DNA of 38,100 nucleotides from Mesaphorura yosii (taxonomy: Eukaryota; Arthropoda; Collembola; Poduromorpha; Tullbergiidae), in assembly GCA_009869945.1 (NCBI GenBank), contig WIXG01000569.1, positions 1 to 38,100 on the forward strand. The letters run 5' to 3'. A model generated the notes under the pieces. That model searched no databases and was not told where the DNA came from. It saw only the letters and a program-made list of their open reading frames with translations. This document shows, in pieces, positions 8,350 through 18,495 of this stretch. Within the stretch, counting starts at the first letter, position 1, and every line of letters begins with the position of its first letter. A program made the translations under genes and the position numbers.

Positions 8350-9909
8350 ATGGGTTTACTTCCTTTCTTGCTCTTTCCCGCGTTTTTTTCCACTTTCGTG
8401 GTCGGACCATTTGAAAATGTACGTAAGTGCCTTCTCTCTGCAGGTCTGTCTCCCGAACAGATCATCGCCCGAACCAACAGCGCCGAAGTGGATGGCGGCT
8501 ATGCGGCGCTAAACTACCAATGGAACCTCCGCCCCGAGCAAAAAACTCCGCTCGCGTTCTTACTCCCGAGGAGCTCACGAGAAGTTGCTGCTGCCGTCCG
8601 GTGCTGCAAGTCCCATGAAGTGCGTGTGGTCGCCAAAGGAGGAGGCCACTCCGTCGAGAAGTACTCGTTCGGGGACAACCACACCATCGTGGTGGACCTG
8701 CAGCGACTGGACGCCATCGTGCCCGATTCCGACAACCTCACCTGCCATATGGGCCCTGGCGTGCTTATAGGCCAACTAGCGTGGAGCTTGTACAGCGAGG
8801 GGCGGTGGGTGGTGCCGCATGGCGTCTGCCCCTCCGTGGGCATGTCGGGTCAGGCGCTAGGTGGAGGCTATGGGTATCTTTCACGACTTCATGGTCTCAC
8901 GGTGGATAATGTGCTCGAGTTCGAAATGGTGGATGCTGTGGGAATCATCCGGACTGTCAACAGGGACACAGATCCAGATTTATACTTTGCGCTCCGAGGC
9001 GCTGGCATCGGGTCCTACGGAATTGTGACTAATTTTGTCATGAAAATGTATCGGGCTCCGCACCGGGTTGTCATGGGCCGAAGGGTGTACGCGCTTCACC
9101 GGTTTCTAGAAGTATTCGCCGCGTGGCAGCGCTTGTTGGCTTCGAGTCAGTTCACATCCACTCGGGAGCTGCACACTAATCTCCAAATTGACGGCGACGA
9201 AGCCCTGATGGTATTAGAAGTTTTGTACGTGGTGATGGCGCCCGAGGCAGGAGATTCAAACACGAAAGAAGCCCAGGCAGTGGTCCGAGCAGTTCTTGAC
9301 GGGTTTCCGAAAAGCAGATCCCAGAACGACAGCCTGGAGGTGCTCAGATATCCTGAATTTCTGTACAACTCCTCCGCAGCTAACTCCTACGGGATACAAA
9401 CACCAGCTGGGCTTGCTAACATCTCCAGACACTCTTTTCCACGGGGATTTTTCCGGTTGAAGTCATTCTTCGTAAGCCGCATCCTGACCCATGCTCAACT
9501 CGTGGCGCTGAATGCACAGCTGGAAGAAATCCCACGCCCCGCTGGGGTTCAAATCGAAATATTCGCATTGGGTGGTGCCGTCGATGATTTGGCACGTAAT
9601 GAGACCGCGTACGTGCACCGGGCGCCCAACCTCTACATACTGGAACCCATGTACTTTGTGCCCCCGGAGGTTCCCGACGCCACAAATCGTCGTGCAAGGG
9701 CAGACGCATGGTTGACACGGTTCTTCGATGCCACGAAGGAAATAATTGGCCACACGGAGACATACGAGAATAACGATGACAGCGGGATGGAAGACTACCT
9801 CCAACGGTTTTATGGGTCCAACTTGGAGCGCCTCATACGAGTAAAGAGGACAGTGGACCCCGACAACTACTTCCACAACCCACACACCATCCCACTTTCT
9901 AAAGTCTAG
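8350..9909 (+). CDS. Secreted berberine-bridge-type FAD-linked oxidase
   Basis: A 519-residue single-exon protein. The ATG at 8350 sits in a good context (GCTGCCATGG) and starts a hydrophobic signal peptide (GLLPFLLFPAFFSTFVV). The FAD-binding domain (about residues 50-230) contains KGGGHS with His100 and HGVCPSVGMSGQALGGGYG with Cys160. These correspond to the histidine and cysteine that bind FAD bicovalently in glucooligosaccharide oxidase and berberine bridge enzyme, and the 60-residue spacing also fits. The C-terminal BBE domain is recognisable by DYLQRFYGSNLERL and VDPDNYF (about 480-510). The family oxidises sugars, alkaloids or other alcohols using O2, giving H2O2. Such enzymes are common in fungi, plants and bacteria and rare in animals, so horizontal acquisition is plausible. 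A GTAAGT and a CTGCAG inside the early coding region are only 23 nt apart and are unlikely to be an intron. Confidence 0.9.
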   Translation: MGLLPFLLFPAFFSTFVVGPFENVRKCLLSAGLSPEQIIARTNSAEVDGGYAALNYQWNLRPEQKTPLAFLLPRSSREVAAAVRCCKSHEVRVVAKGGGHSVEKYSFGDNHTIVVDLQRLDAIVPDSDNLTCHMGPGVLIGQLAWSLYSEGRWVVPHGVCPSVGMSGQALGGGYGYLSRLHGLTVDNVLEFEMVDAVGIIRTVNRDTDPDLYFALRGAGIGSYGIVTNFVMKMYRAPHRVVMGRRVYALHRFLEVFAAWQRLLASSQFTSTRELHTNLQIDGDEALMVLEVLYVVMAPEAGDSNTKEAQAVVRAVLDGFPKSRSQNDSLEVLRYPEFLYNSSAANSYGIQTPAGLANISRHSFPRGFFRLKSFFVSRILTHAQLVALNAQLEEIPRPAGVQIEIFALGGAVDDLARNETAYVHRAPNLYILEPMYFVPPEVPDATNRRARADAWLTRFFDATKEIIGHTETYENNDDSGMEDYLQRFYGSNLERLIRVKRTVDPDNYFHNPHTIPLSKV

Positions 9910-11496
9910 GCTCGATTCAAAATCTCTATATTTTCAGGGCCATAAGAATTCTGAATTAGGCTATCAACATTTTATTATTGTTAAATTAAGTAATAATAGT
10001 AATGAGGTATTCAAAATTTTGGCAAGTAAAATTGAGTAATAACCCAAGCGTTTAATATCTTGATTCTTAAGAATTTGTAAGAAGTGTGTAGAAAAAGTAG
10101 AAAATGAAGAACGCATTCAAAGCAATGAAAAAAATGAATTAGTTTCAAAAAGAATACAAAGGTGCATGACAAGATTAAGATGAAAAATGCTGTGAATGGA
10201 ATTGCGTACAGGCCTGTCGATCCTTTCTTTGGTTCGGGTAGTAGTAGTGGTAACTGCAGAAGAATTGGTTGTGTAACAGGCTCCAACATCTGGATAATGA
10301 TGTTTCCTGATGATTCTCAAGAGAATCTCATTTGCAAGGATAAACTCATGTTCCTGTTTGTAATAAATTCAAGAGCCCCATTGAAATACATTGAAAGAGT
10401 CTAATAACATAGTTTTCTGTAAAAACCTAACCTAACCTAATCTTTTCCAACTTGCTCTACCAGCTCGGTGGCTCGGTCGCTCAAAATTTCGCCAAAAACT
10501 GTCCGTGTTTGTCAACACAGGTCCCACCTCGCAGTGGTACATTGAGCCGCGCCGTGGTAGCTCGAATTCAAAATGTTTCCAGCGCCCAAAACGCGCCTCA
10601 GAGTTGCTAACTCGCACTCCTCTGTAATCATATTCGAGGTTACAAATCAAGAATCTCTGAGGAATCTTTACAAGAGACATGCTCAGATATTCATAGAACG
10701 GATTACGGTACAGAAATCGAAAGCACTAATGCCGAGTTGAAGCGCCTCAAAGAATCAACTTAAAGTACTTGTTCAAATTAACTTCTAATAAACTTTCATT
10801 GTTCAAAGCATTCCTCGTTTTTATTCATGAGTGCGCTATAGACTTGCACAGCGCACAAGGTTTTAAAAACTCTAATTTCAACACTAGAAAGAGTATTTTC
10901 ATGTACGGGGGAAATTACACCTTTAAATATTTACAGAGTCCGAATGTGAAAAGCAATTTCTAGTTTTCTCTTCTTTTCTTTGCTTTGAGTTGACTCTATT
11001 TTTAGTTGCAGGCAGTCACAAGGTCACAACTAGGAGTTCTTTTGGAAAGTTTTGTTAATTTTGCGTCATTGGTTCATACACGACCAAAATGTAATTGTCA
11101 GGAATCAGTTGAAAGAGTCAGTCGGAGCTAGGAAGTGTCTTTGTGGAATTGCGAAGGCAAGTGGATTATGTTTACGAAATTAGGAGTCGAAATCGGTAAT
11201 CTAATGTCAAATTTATCCCTTCGCAATTTCGTGCCAGGAGCCTATCATTTAATAGACAGTAATAGAAATTTTTCAGTTTGTTCAAAAGCGTATTTTGTTT
11301 CTCGTGTCGTGAGCCACTGCCATCAGTAAATATAGGCTATCAAATATATGGGCCCGACCGTGTAGTGTGTCCCATATCGTCAAGGCAACTAAAGAGTCTC
11401 AATTGTTATTGCTGTTGCTAGATGCTCCTCAATTGGTCGCAATGAATCATCCTAATCACTAATTGGTCGGTTTAAAAATTAAACGCGGCCAATTGG
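9910..11496. other. Long intergenic region with short telomere-type repeat
   Basis: Mostly AT-rich. Short frames here have no recognisable protein features. The only structure noticed is CCTAACCTAACCTAA near 10427-10440. The last 100 bases precede the seven-helix receptor gene. Confidence 0.45.
10427..10440. repeat. Interstitial (CCTAA)n, arthropod telomere-type motif
   Basis: About three CCTAA units, the complement of the TTAGG arthropod telomere repeat. Similar short runs occur near 16659-16674 (TTAGG) and 36593-36602 (CCTAA). Confidence 0.6.
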
Positions 11497-12905
11497 ATGC
11501 GAAATTGTGTACCTCTTTTCTTTTTTGTAGTGAGTGTCATGCATGTACAACCGCAATCAGCTTTGACATTTCCTCGGCCCCTCCAACGAGACGAGACTCA
11601 AATAATGAGGCGATTGCTCCTCTTAGGGAGAAGGTGGAAGTCACTGCGCTCTTTCTCATTGTGGCCTGCGGGTGCCCTCTTCACTAGTGAAACCTTCAAG
11701 TTGATACACGCCTACACCCTGTACGCGTACTACTTGGGTGGCTGTCCCCTTCGCTGGAGCCCGTCCTTGAATCAGCTGGAACTTTCGCATGGAAGGTGGA
11801 CAATGTTTCGTCTCCGGGCAGCGCAGGTCTTCAGTGTTGCGTACGCTGCTGCGGTATGCTCGGGATATTTCATTCATGGGCAGCAGCATGGCTTTGGCTT
11901 TACTTCACTCTACGGCAGTTTCAGATTCGTCATCGCTGGCTCGGGGTTGCTGTCGCTCCTTTTCGTCTTCAGTATGACAACACACGCCGAGGAACTTGTG
12001 TTTCTGGTCAATTCCTTGCTCCAGGTCTGTCAGCAATACCAAGGTAAGAATCTTCCCAATCCGTCACACTCGCAACTACTCAAATATTGTACGTTTCTGC
12101 AGTTCGTTTCATGGGCAAACGTATGAAGTACAACGTCAGGCGTTGGACGGACAAGCGGGCACGAAACCGTGCTGGGAATTTCCATGTGGCAAATCTGGTC
12201 ATGGCAATTTTGTTTATAGGCGCAATTTACCTCCCTTTTTGTCTCCCACTCATTTACGTTGTAGCGTGCCGATTCCACGTGCTTTACGAGCTGCTTCCCG
12301 GTTCGACTTGCGGGGTCCAAACGCACAGTACAAACCTTGCGCTGCAGGTGGCAACCGAGGGCGCATCCCCGGCCGACATTGACATAACATCCGGCGCCTT
12401 TTCTATAGCCAAGCTGCTTGTATTTGCCGCTATGATTGGCTACCAATTCGCTGGGTTTGCGCACTACTTTGGCTCCATCGCAGCTGCCTTTTTGTTTATC
12501 TATCCGGCTGCATACTTCGTCCTGAAAATTCTGAGGAACATGAAATGCGTGTCTGCCACTGACTACAGAGGGTCGAACGACCCCCATGAGTTGCTTCGCA
12601 TTTACAAGTGCCTTCGACTGGCGTTGATGGTCTTCAACTCGAGTAATTTCAGATACATAATGCCAGGGCACCTCATTCTCTTCTACGGTTTCTTGGCCAT
12701 CATCGTCAAAGTGTGTGTAGGGCGAACTGCGCCCATGATCATCATCGCAGGGTACCTTGGCTACTGTTTGCTCACCCTCTTCCACTACGGCTCCACGCTC
12801 CACATGCTCTGGCGGACGACAGAGGTGTCCACTGAACTGTTGGCGTGGTGGAAGGCGGCTGCCAACAAAACACGGGCTGACGGTCGTGTACTGAATATGG
12901 TGTAG
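11497..12905 (+). CDS. Seven-helix chemoreceptor-like membrane protein, two exons
   Basis: Exons 11497-12043 and 12103-12905 are joined across a 59-nt GT-AG intron (GTAAGA ... TTTCTGCAG), phase 1, giving 449 residues. Exon 1 reads QRDETQIMRRLLLLGRRWKSL, then hydrophobic helices (FSVAYAAAVCSGYFI, FRFVIAGSGLLSLLFVFSM). Exon 2 starts VRFMGKRMKYNVRRW and has about four more helices (HVANLVMAILFIGAIYLPF, IAKLLVFAAMIGYQFAGF, IAAAFLFIYPAAYFVL, APMIIIAGYLGYCLLTLF). The gene at 21695-22902 has the same plan and an intron at the same place and phase, so they are one family. The architecture resembles arthropod gustatory/odorant receptor-like proteins, but the gustatory C-terminal signature is not visible, so a chemosensory role is an inference. 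AATAAA occurs near 13129. The start could also be the second Met at 11539. Confidence 0.75.
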
Positions 12906-13619
12906 CCTCTGAGGTATCGATGTGGATTCATGGGCGCCTTTGACAAACGTCTCTACGTCTTTATAGTACTGATCGTAATAGATATGATCATAAGCGTGCT
13001 TTTAATGTGAATCCCATGACACCTTTGCCATAATTGGACAATGGATTATAGCCTTATCATACCCAACTTAATTTCCTCTCACTTTAAGTTTAATTTTCTG
13101 CTTTCATGGGGATTCGTCAATTGCTTTCGAATAAATCATCCTAAATTCTGAAGAAGTTTTAACACTGGAATCGTACTCTCCGTTGTCGACGATTTGGAGA
13201 ATTTCTTGAAAGGGTGGAAGTACAGCACTTCACGGCAGAAAGGTCATGGCCATAAGGCCACCCAGTCGAAAACCATGAGGGACGTGGTCAATTGGTTGCT
13301 CGACACAAATTAGCTGGAAAAGCGATACTTCGGTTTTTATGAAATCAATTAAAATGTTCTGTTTCGGTTTACGTTCAAGGTTGGTTCACCAGGCGAAGCC
13401 GATTCTGCAGCCGACGAGGGCGGCCTCAAGCCTTCAAGTCGAGTGGACTCTGGTTCTGAATCAGATTCGTCTTCACCGCGCACGCGCGGCCGTCTCGCTT
13501 CATTCTACCTTTGTGAACAAGGCCAAATTGCACACGTCCGATGAGAGCGCCCTCGTCTGCAATGCAATGCTATATGTAGACAAAACTTCGGCTTTCAGAA
13601 TCTGAATCTGGAGCCGTAG
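12906..13619 (+). other. Intergenic with two unexplained coding-like stretches
   Basis: 13152-13313 is open and reads DDLENFLKGWKYSTSRQKG and TMRDVVNWLLDTN before TAG. 13383-13535 reads a Ser/Asp-rich stretch (SSRVDSGSESDSSSPRTRGR). Neither has a start codon or a recognisable family. They may be exons or debris of a decayed gene; both are on the plus strand about 70 nt apart. An AATAAA at about 13129 probably serves the upstream receptor gene. Confidence 0.3.
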
Positions 13620-14378
13620 TTAAAACTTACTGATTTTCAGGTCCTTCGAGGAGCGCTCGTAGCTGCTCTCATTGTAATTTCGGTACCACGCATTCGTTTC
13701 TGCTTCCAGCGGTTCGGAGGCCGGGCTCGGGACTACCCTGCCGATGAAGAAGTCACTGACCAATTGGAGTTCGTCCGGGCTGGGTTTTGGTCCCCGACCC
13801 CACTTGTGCATTCGCTAGAGGGATACGCAACGGCCGATCGCCGGTCCATGTCCTCCACTGCCTGACTGTCTTGCATTCACATCAGGCAGGAGCTCCGTCT
13901 CAGCTCGGAGCACATCCAGCAGCGACTCCCACAGTTCGATGAACGTGTGGTTGAAGATGAAGAAGCCCACGTCGAGGTCGCTCTCCACAGATGGCGGAGG
14001 CAGTTTCTGACGAGGACGAGCCTTGTCGCATTCATCATGCTCAACCCCGCCTTCTTAATCCTGTAGAAGGGAGCAGGGCGTAGCATAGTTCAGCCCCAGT
14101 TTGGCGGCTGCTCTCTCCGGTGTCTGAGGGCCGGGTGCGCCCAGCCTCAGTAGCACCTCCTCGTAGAATCTGATCCCGAGGCAGTGGTACCCGTTCTCAA
14201 AGCGCTCTCCATTCTCCCTCGTGAACTTGCCCAGCGTGAGCAGAATCCGGTCCGCCATCTGCAGGTACCCCTCCACATTCTGACTACCCAACACGGCGGG
14301 ATCGATGTCACCAGGGGTGGTTCCCGGCGAGTCCAGGACTTCGCTGAACCACGCAAAGTTGGACGGAGCGGAAAACTT
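13620..14378 (-). pseudogene. Unrecognised gene with two in-frame stops
   Basis: One minus-strand frame runs from a splice-acceptor-like TTTGCTTGCAG (next coding base 14378) to TAA at about 13620. It encodes KFSAPSNFAWFSEVLDSPG, VEGYLQMADRILLTLGKF, FENGYHCLGIRFYEEVLLRL, then stops at TAA (about 14055). It continues in the same frame with VESDLDVGFFIFNHTFIELW, stops at TAG (about 13815), and continues again with GPKPSPDELQLVSDFFIGRV. Amino-acid composition stays protein-like throughout, so the stops look recent, or unseen introns remove them (a good acceptor CTCGTCCTCGTCAG lies near 14010-14024). I do not recognise the family. It has no signal peptide or membrane helix, and the 5' exon was not found. 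Confidence 0.5.
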
Positions 14379-15056
14379 CTGCAAGCAAACACAATCTGTG
14401 AACTGAAGTCAGGAGGGTTGTTCCACGTTGCATGGCAGTCTGCAGGTTACCTGCTGCATATGTTGCATATGCTCACACACACATGCTGCACAGATTCAAT
14501 CTCGAGCAAACGGCTCAGCAGATCGGCTTGAACGAAGCGCGGCTCTCGCTTTGACTCAGCAAGAGCAAGTCTTTTGTTGCTTCGGTGCCATCTGTGTGCA
14601 TCTTGAGAGACTCTCAGTATTTGTCGACTGTCGATAAAGAGCTCGGGTCAATGATCTGCTCGCCCCGCCCAGTACATGGCATTGCTCAAAGGCAGTGCCT
14701 TGAGTTGAGTTGGCTTTGGGCTTTATTCAGACTTACCTGCACAAACGAAAAAAATTGAAATTTATTCAACTACATGACTGGCTGGAAGTCTGAACATTTG
14801 CTGCTCGTTTTGCTTGCACGTGCAATTCCAAGTTCAACATCAGCAACTCACAGCTCGAGATAGAAAAAACAAAAAAGATGATTGACATCAATCCACTTTT
14901 GCAAACCAGTTTCCAAAAGCAACCGAGGCCTCAGGAACAGAAACCTTCAATTAATTACTGAATCTTCCTGCATTGGATCATCCCTGGACTGAATTCGTGC
15001 AGGCTGCCAGACTTGGCTTTTGGCTCCATTGCTTCACGAGCAGTGAGCGACTGAGC
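14379..15056. other. Intergenic between divergent genes
   Basis: I see no gene. A GTAACC donor-like site after a run of CAG/CATATG near 14450 could belong to a missing 5' exon of the minus-strand gene. 14973-15056 is open in the frame of the following receptor but lacks an ATG; an acceptor-like TCGTGCAG near 15000 leaves open an extra upstream exon. Confidence 0.35.
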
Positions 15057-16485
15057 ATGGGTCTCGTTACGCGGCTCTCGGCCGCCATTCGAATGGCCGC
15101 ATTTTGCTTCGGCTCGCTGCCGTTCGGGTTCTCAGGGCCCGTCCAGCGCCTACAGAACCTCTGGCTTAGGAAGCTGCTGAACATTCTTGGCTACGTGTAC
15201 AGTACTGCGGGGTTCCTGTTCCAGACTGTGCTCCTCCACTTCATCATGCAAGCCTTCATTCGAGGGCAGGAGTACGCCTCGCTCTCAGAGGCTATTGTTG
15301 GCTACACACTCGCCTTCACCTTCATCGCATCCTTCATATTGCGCCGCGCCTTTTTCCTTCTTCGAGCGAACCCCGTCCTTGAGCTGGAGCGAAGACTGGC
15401 CAAATTGGCGTCGGAGGACAATACGGGCGGCGACAGGCGCCGCTACGGGGGCCTCTCGTTGTCGGAGGCAAGCTATCTGGCGCAGATCCTCATCTCCGTG
15501 GCGGGCGAAGTGGCATTCGGGCTCAAGAACATTTTTCGCCACCCACTCTTCTCCACTCGAGCATTGGTCATCCTCCTGGTGAACTTCGACAGTCTCTCCG
15601 CAAGGTTCCTCCTCCTCAGGCTCCTTTTCCTTGGCAGTCAGCAACTGACACAACATCACAGGTAATCCTAATTAAATCAGTTAACATTTGACTAAAGTCA
15701 ATGCGATGTGAAATGTTGGAACGATGTGTTATGCTTTCATTTTGATAATGAAGTACTTCTTTCTTCCAGACTCTTCATGCAGCAGCTCATCACCGCTGTC
15801 GACCCACCAACGGCTCAGAAGCCTTCAGATGCTCGCACCATCGTCGTACAAAAACCGTACAAGGGTTGCCAACAGTTGCTTGACTCCTTCCGAGCGAGCC
15901 AGGCTCTTTACGATCTGTACATCAAAGTGACGGGGTTCCTCGTTCTTGTGTTTCTCGCCGAGGGGGGAATTGTGGGCCTCGCCTGCATCTACAGAACGGT
16001 CGTGTACACAAACGTTGCCGGGCGAATCGGTGGCTGGGATGCGGCGATGGTCGCGCTCCAGTGCTACGCCTTCGTCGTGCTACTGGCGCACCTGGGCCAG
16101 ACAATGGAGGACAAAATGGGAAAGGACAGGATCGCACTCAACGCGGCACTGCTGCGGAGGAAACTCGGCGGTGCTGGGCAGGTTCAACCTAATGCCGGAG
16201 ATGAGGACGCAATAGAGAAGTTGACTCTGTTGGCGGAGCACGTGCTGGGTTGGGAGTGGAAGTTCAGGGCCTGCAAGTTGGCCGACGTGGACTACACCAT
16301 TTTCTCATTTGTAAGTGCCGGCGTTAGGTTTTCATAAGCTGATCATATAATCCCTTTTTTTCCTTTCGTAGGTGCTGAACCACTCCATCGCAGCCGTCCT
16401 GTTTATGTTCTCCCTCAAGATCTCCGAAGCACAGGACGCAGTATCAGCAAGCAGCACAGCGACGAATACGACGGCATGCCCGTGA
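15057..16485 (+). CDS. Gustatory-receptor-like seven-helix protein, three exons
   Basis: Exons 15057-15661, 15770-16310 and 16372-16485 join with GT-AG introns of 108 and 61 nt in phases 2 and 0, giving 419 residues. Helices include LLNILGYVYSTAGFLFQTVLL, AIVGYTLAFTFIASFILRRAF, ALVILLVNFDSLSARFLLL, VTGFLVLVFLAEGGIVGLACI, MVALQCYAFVVLLAHLGQ and VLNHSIAAVLFMFSLKISEA. The segment VLGWEWKFRACKLADVDYTI before the last intron is closely matched in the gene at 33284 (VLGWKWKFRACDIVHVDHSI), and the final exon encodes the last helix in both. This layout, with a short last exon for the last helix after a phase-0 intron, is typical of arthropod gustatory receptors (ligand-gated cation channels in chemosensory neurons). 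A truncated paralogue lies at 6863. The ligand is unknown. Confidence 0.82.
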
Positions 16486-16658
16486 CAAACTGCGACACGA
16501 TTCTTGTGAAAATACTTTTGCAGCTTTTTATTACTTTTAGTGCAATGCAGAAATATATTTCTCCCGAATCGAGTGGCACACATGTTGTATGCTGAATCGA
16601 GCATGGAAAGTTTCTCCTTTCGTCTCTTGGGAGCTGGCATTCTCTCTTCGCTCTGTTT

Positions 16659-16674
16659 AGGTTAGGTTAGGGGA
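16659..16674. repeat. Interstitial (TTAGG)n, arthropod telomere-type motif
   Basis: About three TTAGG units in a row, in the opposite orientation to the run at 10427. Confidence 0.6.
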
Positions 16675-16899
16675 TTAAGACAATTGGCGAATTAGCTTAC
16701 TTTTGCAATTGTGCAATTAGTTTCAATTTAATTCGGAATTTACAGTGTGGCTCGTGAATCACAGAGCCACTTTAGTCATCCGACGGCCTGACTAATTCAG
16801 CAATTGACACTTCTGAGCCGCTTTCATGATTGACGTTGACATGTTTCACAACGTGTCGCGACCCCGGAGCCATGGGTCGGTCCACTTCTCAATTCTCAA

Positions 16900-16906
16900 T
16901 ATAAAA
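16900..16906 (+). promoter_or_regulatory. TATA-like box
   Basis: TATAAAA with AGCCAGT about 22 nt further on as a possible initiator. No intact gene follows; the nearest is the kelch relic at 17310. Confidence 0.25.
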
Positions 16907-17309
16907 TGCGGCCCAGCATGTAGTTTAGCCAGTAAACCTAAAATGGGGCGTATCAAGTATAATAAAAGAGTAGGAGCTCGATACGTGTGGCGCGGGAGCT
17001 GTGCTCGCGCGATGAGAAAACATACTTAAAATGTCGGAACTGACGGGGTTGATGTATGCGGCTCAGGAAATGGTGCACAAATTCATCCGAACACGGAGAC
17101 CTGTTTGATTTTTTAACTGGACAATCCGTAATGACTTTATTGTACTCAACTACGACTACTACAATGACAACTCTATGACCACTTGACTCTGACTCAAACT
17201 CAACTGCACGCTGCCACTCCTGCTGCAGGAAAATCATGCTCCCCTTCTTGCTTGCTTGCTTGCCTGCTTGCATGAATAAGCCTGGCCGCTCGTCTTGTTG
17301 CATATTCAG

Positions 17310-18172
17310 ATGCAACACAAGCCAACAATTTTACTGGCACTGCTCCTCTCGGAGCATACCTGCGAAGGCCAGGAAAATCTTGAAGCTGGGCAGCTCAGCA
17401 CAAGGCTCCCGATTCCCCGCTCCGCAGCATTTGATGTGAATAACGGCATTTACCTTCTCGGTAGCTTCTACAACTAAAACCAGACAGTTTGGCGATACTC
17501 CATCGCGACCAATACTGTCAACGCTCTTCCAGCTGCGAAGTCGAATTGTTACGGGCGTTACGGAGTTGATCAGGCGGTTTGGAGCGGTGTGAGCACGCAG
17601 TGTTATGCCTCAACAGGCGTACAGACTTATCGACGAGCTTTGAGGGCTCCGACCGACTAGCCCCGCCACAAGTGCCTGGTTGGCGGCCACCATGCCCGTT
17701 GAAATGCGAATTTCTAAGCTGATTTGGGATGGAGGCGACAATGTCTACGTGATTGGCGGCTACAAAGAGTGGGCAGTGCCGATGGACACGCTCTTCAGGT
17801 ACAACAAGCGCGACGGCGTGCTGGAGCAGGTGGCGGCACTGAAGTAGGCCGTGGAAGCGATCTCCGCCGTCTGGGACAGGAGGGTTCGCGTACATATTTG
17901 GCGGGTGTGTCCACGGAAGAAGTTCTAAGCTACAATGCGACCTCGGGGCAAACTGCAAGGCTCGCTGCCCTGACCGATGGCAGACACCTGCCCCGTGTGG
18001 ACGGACACAGAGGCGTACATCCTAGGCAGGACTTCTCTCTCGAACCAGATTGTAAGGTTTAGGCCAAAGGGACAAGTTCATACACTCCAGGTGACCAACA
18101 TGCCCGAAATCCATGGAACGCCAGTATTTTCAGAGCAGAAACCGAATCTATATTTTCGGGGGGCGTGATTTC
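17310..18172 (+). pseudogene. Decayed secreted kelch-repeat gene
   Basis: Starts with ATG and a signal-peptide-like KPTILLALLLSEHTCEG, then a kelch blade SAAFDVNNGIYLLGSFYN. TAA at 17475-17477 interrupts it, but the frame continues with VWRYSIATNTVNALPAA. After another TAG and a frame change come MRISKLIWDGGDNVYVIGGY and LFRYNKRDGVLEQVAAL, then TAG at about 17845. Another frame gives GFAYIFGGCVHG, and the last recognisable piece is IYIFGGRDF (about 18147-18172). Its layout parallels the intact kelch/chitin-binding gene at 29530 (signal peptide, blades ending YxxGG), so it is probably a dead paralogue. The chitin-binding domain is not visible. Confidence 0.78.
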
Positions 18173-18495
18173 GGCCAACTCCTGCCACTGACGCCATCTA
18201 CTACATACAATTGCCATGGAGACTTGCGAGATAGAAAATAGAAAAGAGTCTGCAATTAACAAATCTTGTCAAAAGTATTAAATTCAAGATTACAATTCTT
18301 TGTGCACATAATTACTTTGACTTTGATTGTAATCTCACAGCGTAGGCTTCTTCTTATGCGATTCTTCTTCTTATTATTTGCCAAGCCAGAAAATGAAACC
18401 ATGAATGTGAAACGTGTAAAATTCCGCGCCGTCCACAATTAACAATTTGCATGAACAAAAGATGACAGCAAATTTTATGGAATTTGTTCATTTTA
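18173..18495. other. AT-rich spacer between convergent gene ends
   Basis: No gene seen. It lies downstream of the 3' end of the SDR on the minus strand. Confidence 0.4.

Larger units (their letters stand above)
16486..17309. other. Intergenic with TTAGG run and a TATA-like box
   Basis: Contains a short TTAGG run (16659-16674) and a TATAAAA at 16900-16906. No protein-like frame was seen. The TATA box could have served the decayed kelch gene downstream. Confidence 0.4.

Noticed and set aside
8418..8445. GTAAGT and CTGCAG inside the start of the FAD oxidase
   Set aside because: Only about 23 nt apart, too short for an intron, and the unspliced frame reads as natural protein.
14973..15056. Extended N-terminus of the receptor at 15057
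   Set aside because: Open but without ATG; the first Met is at 15057.
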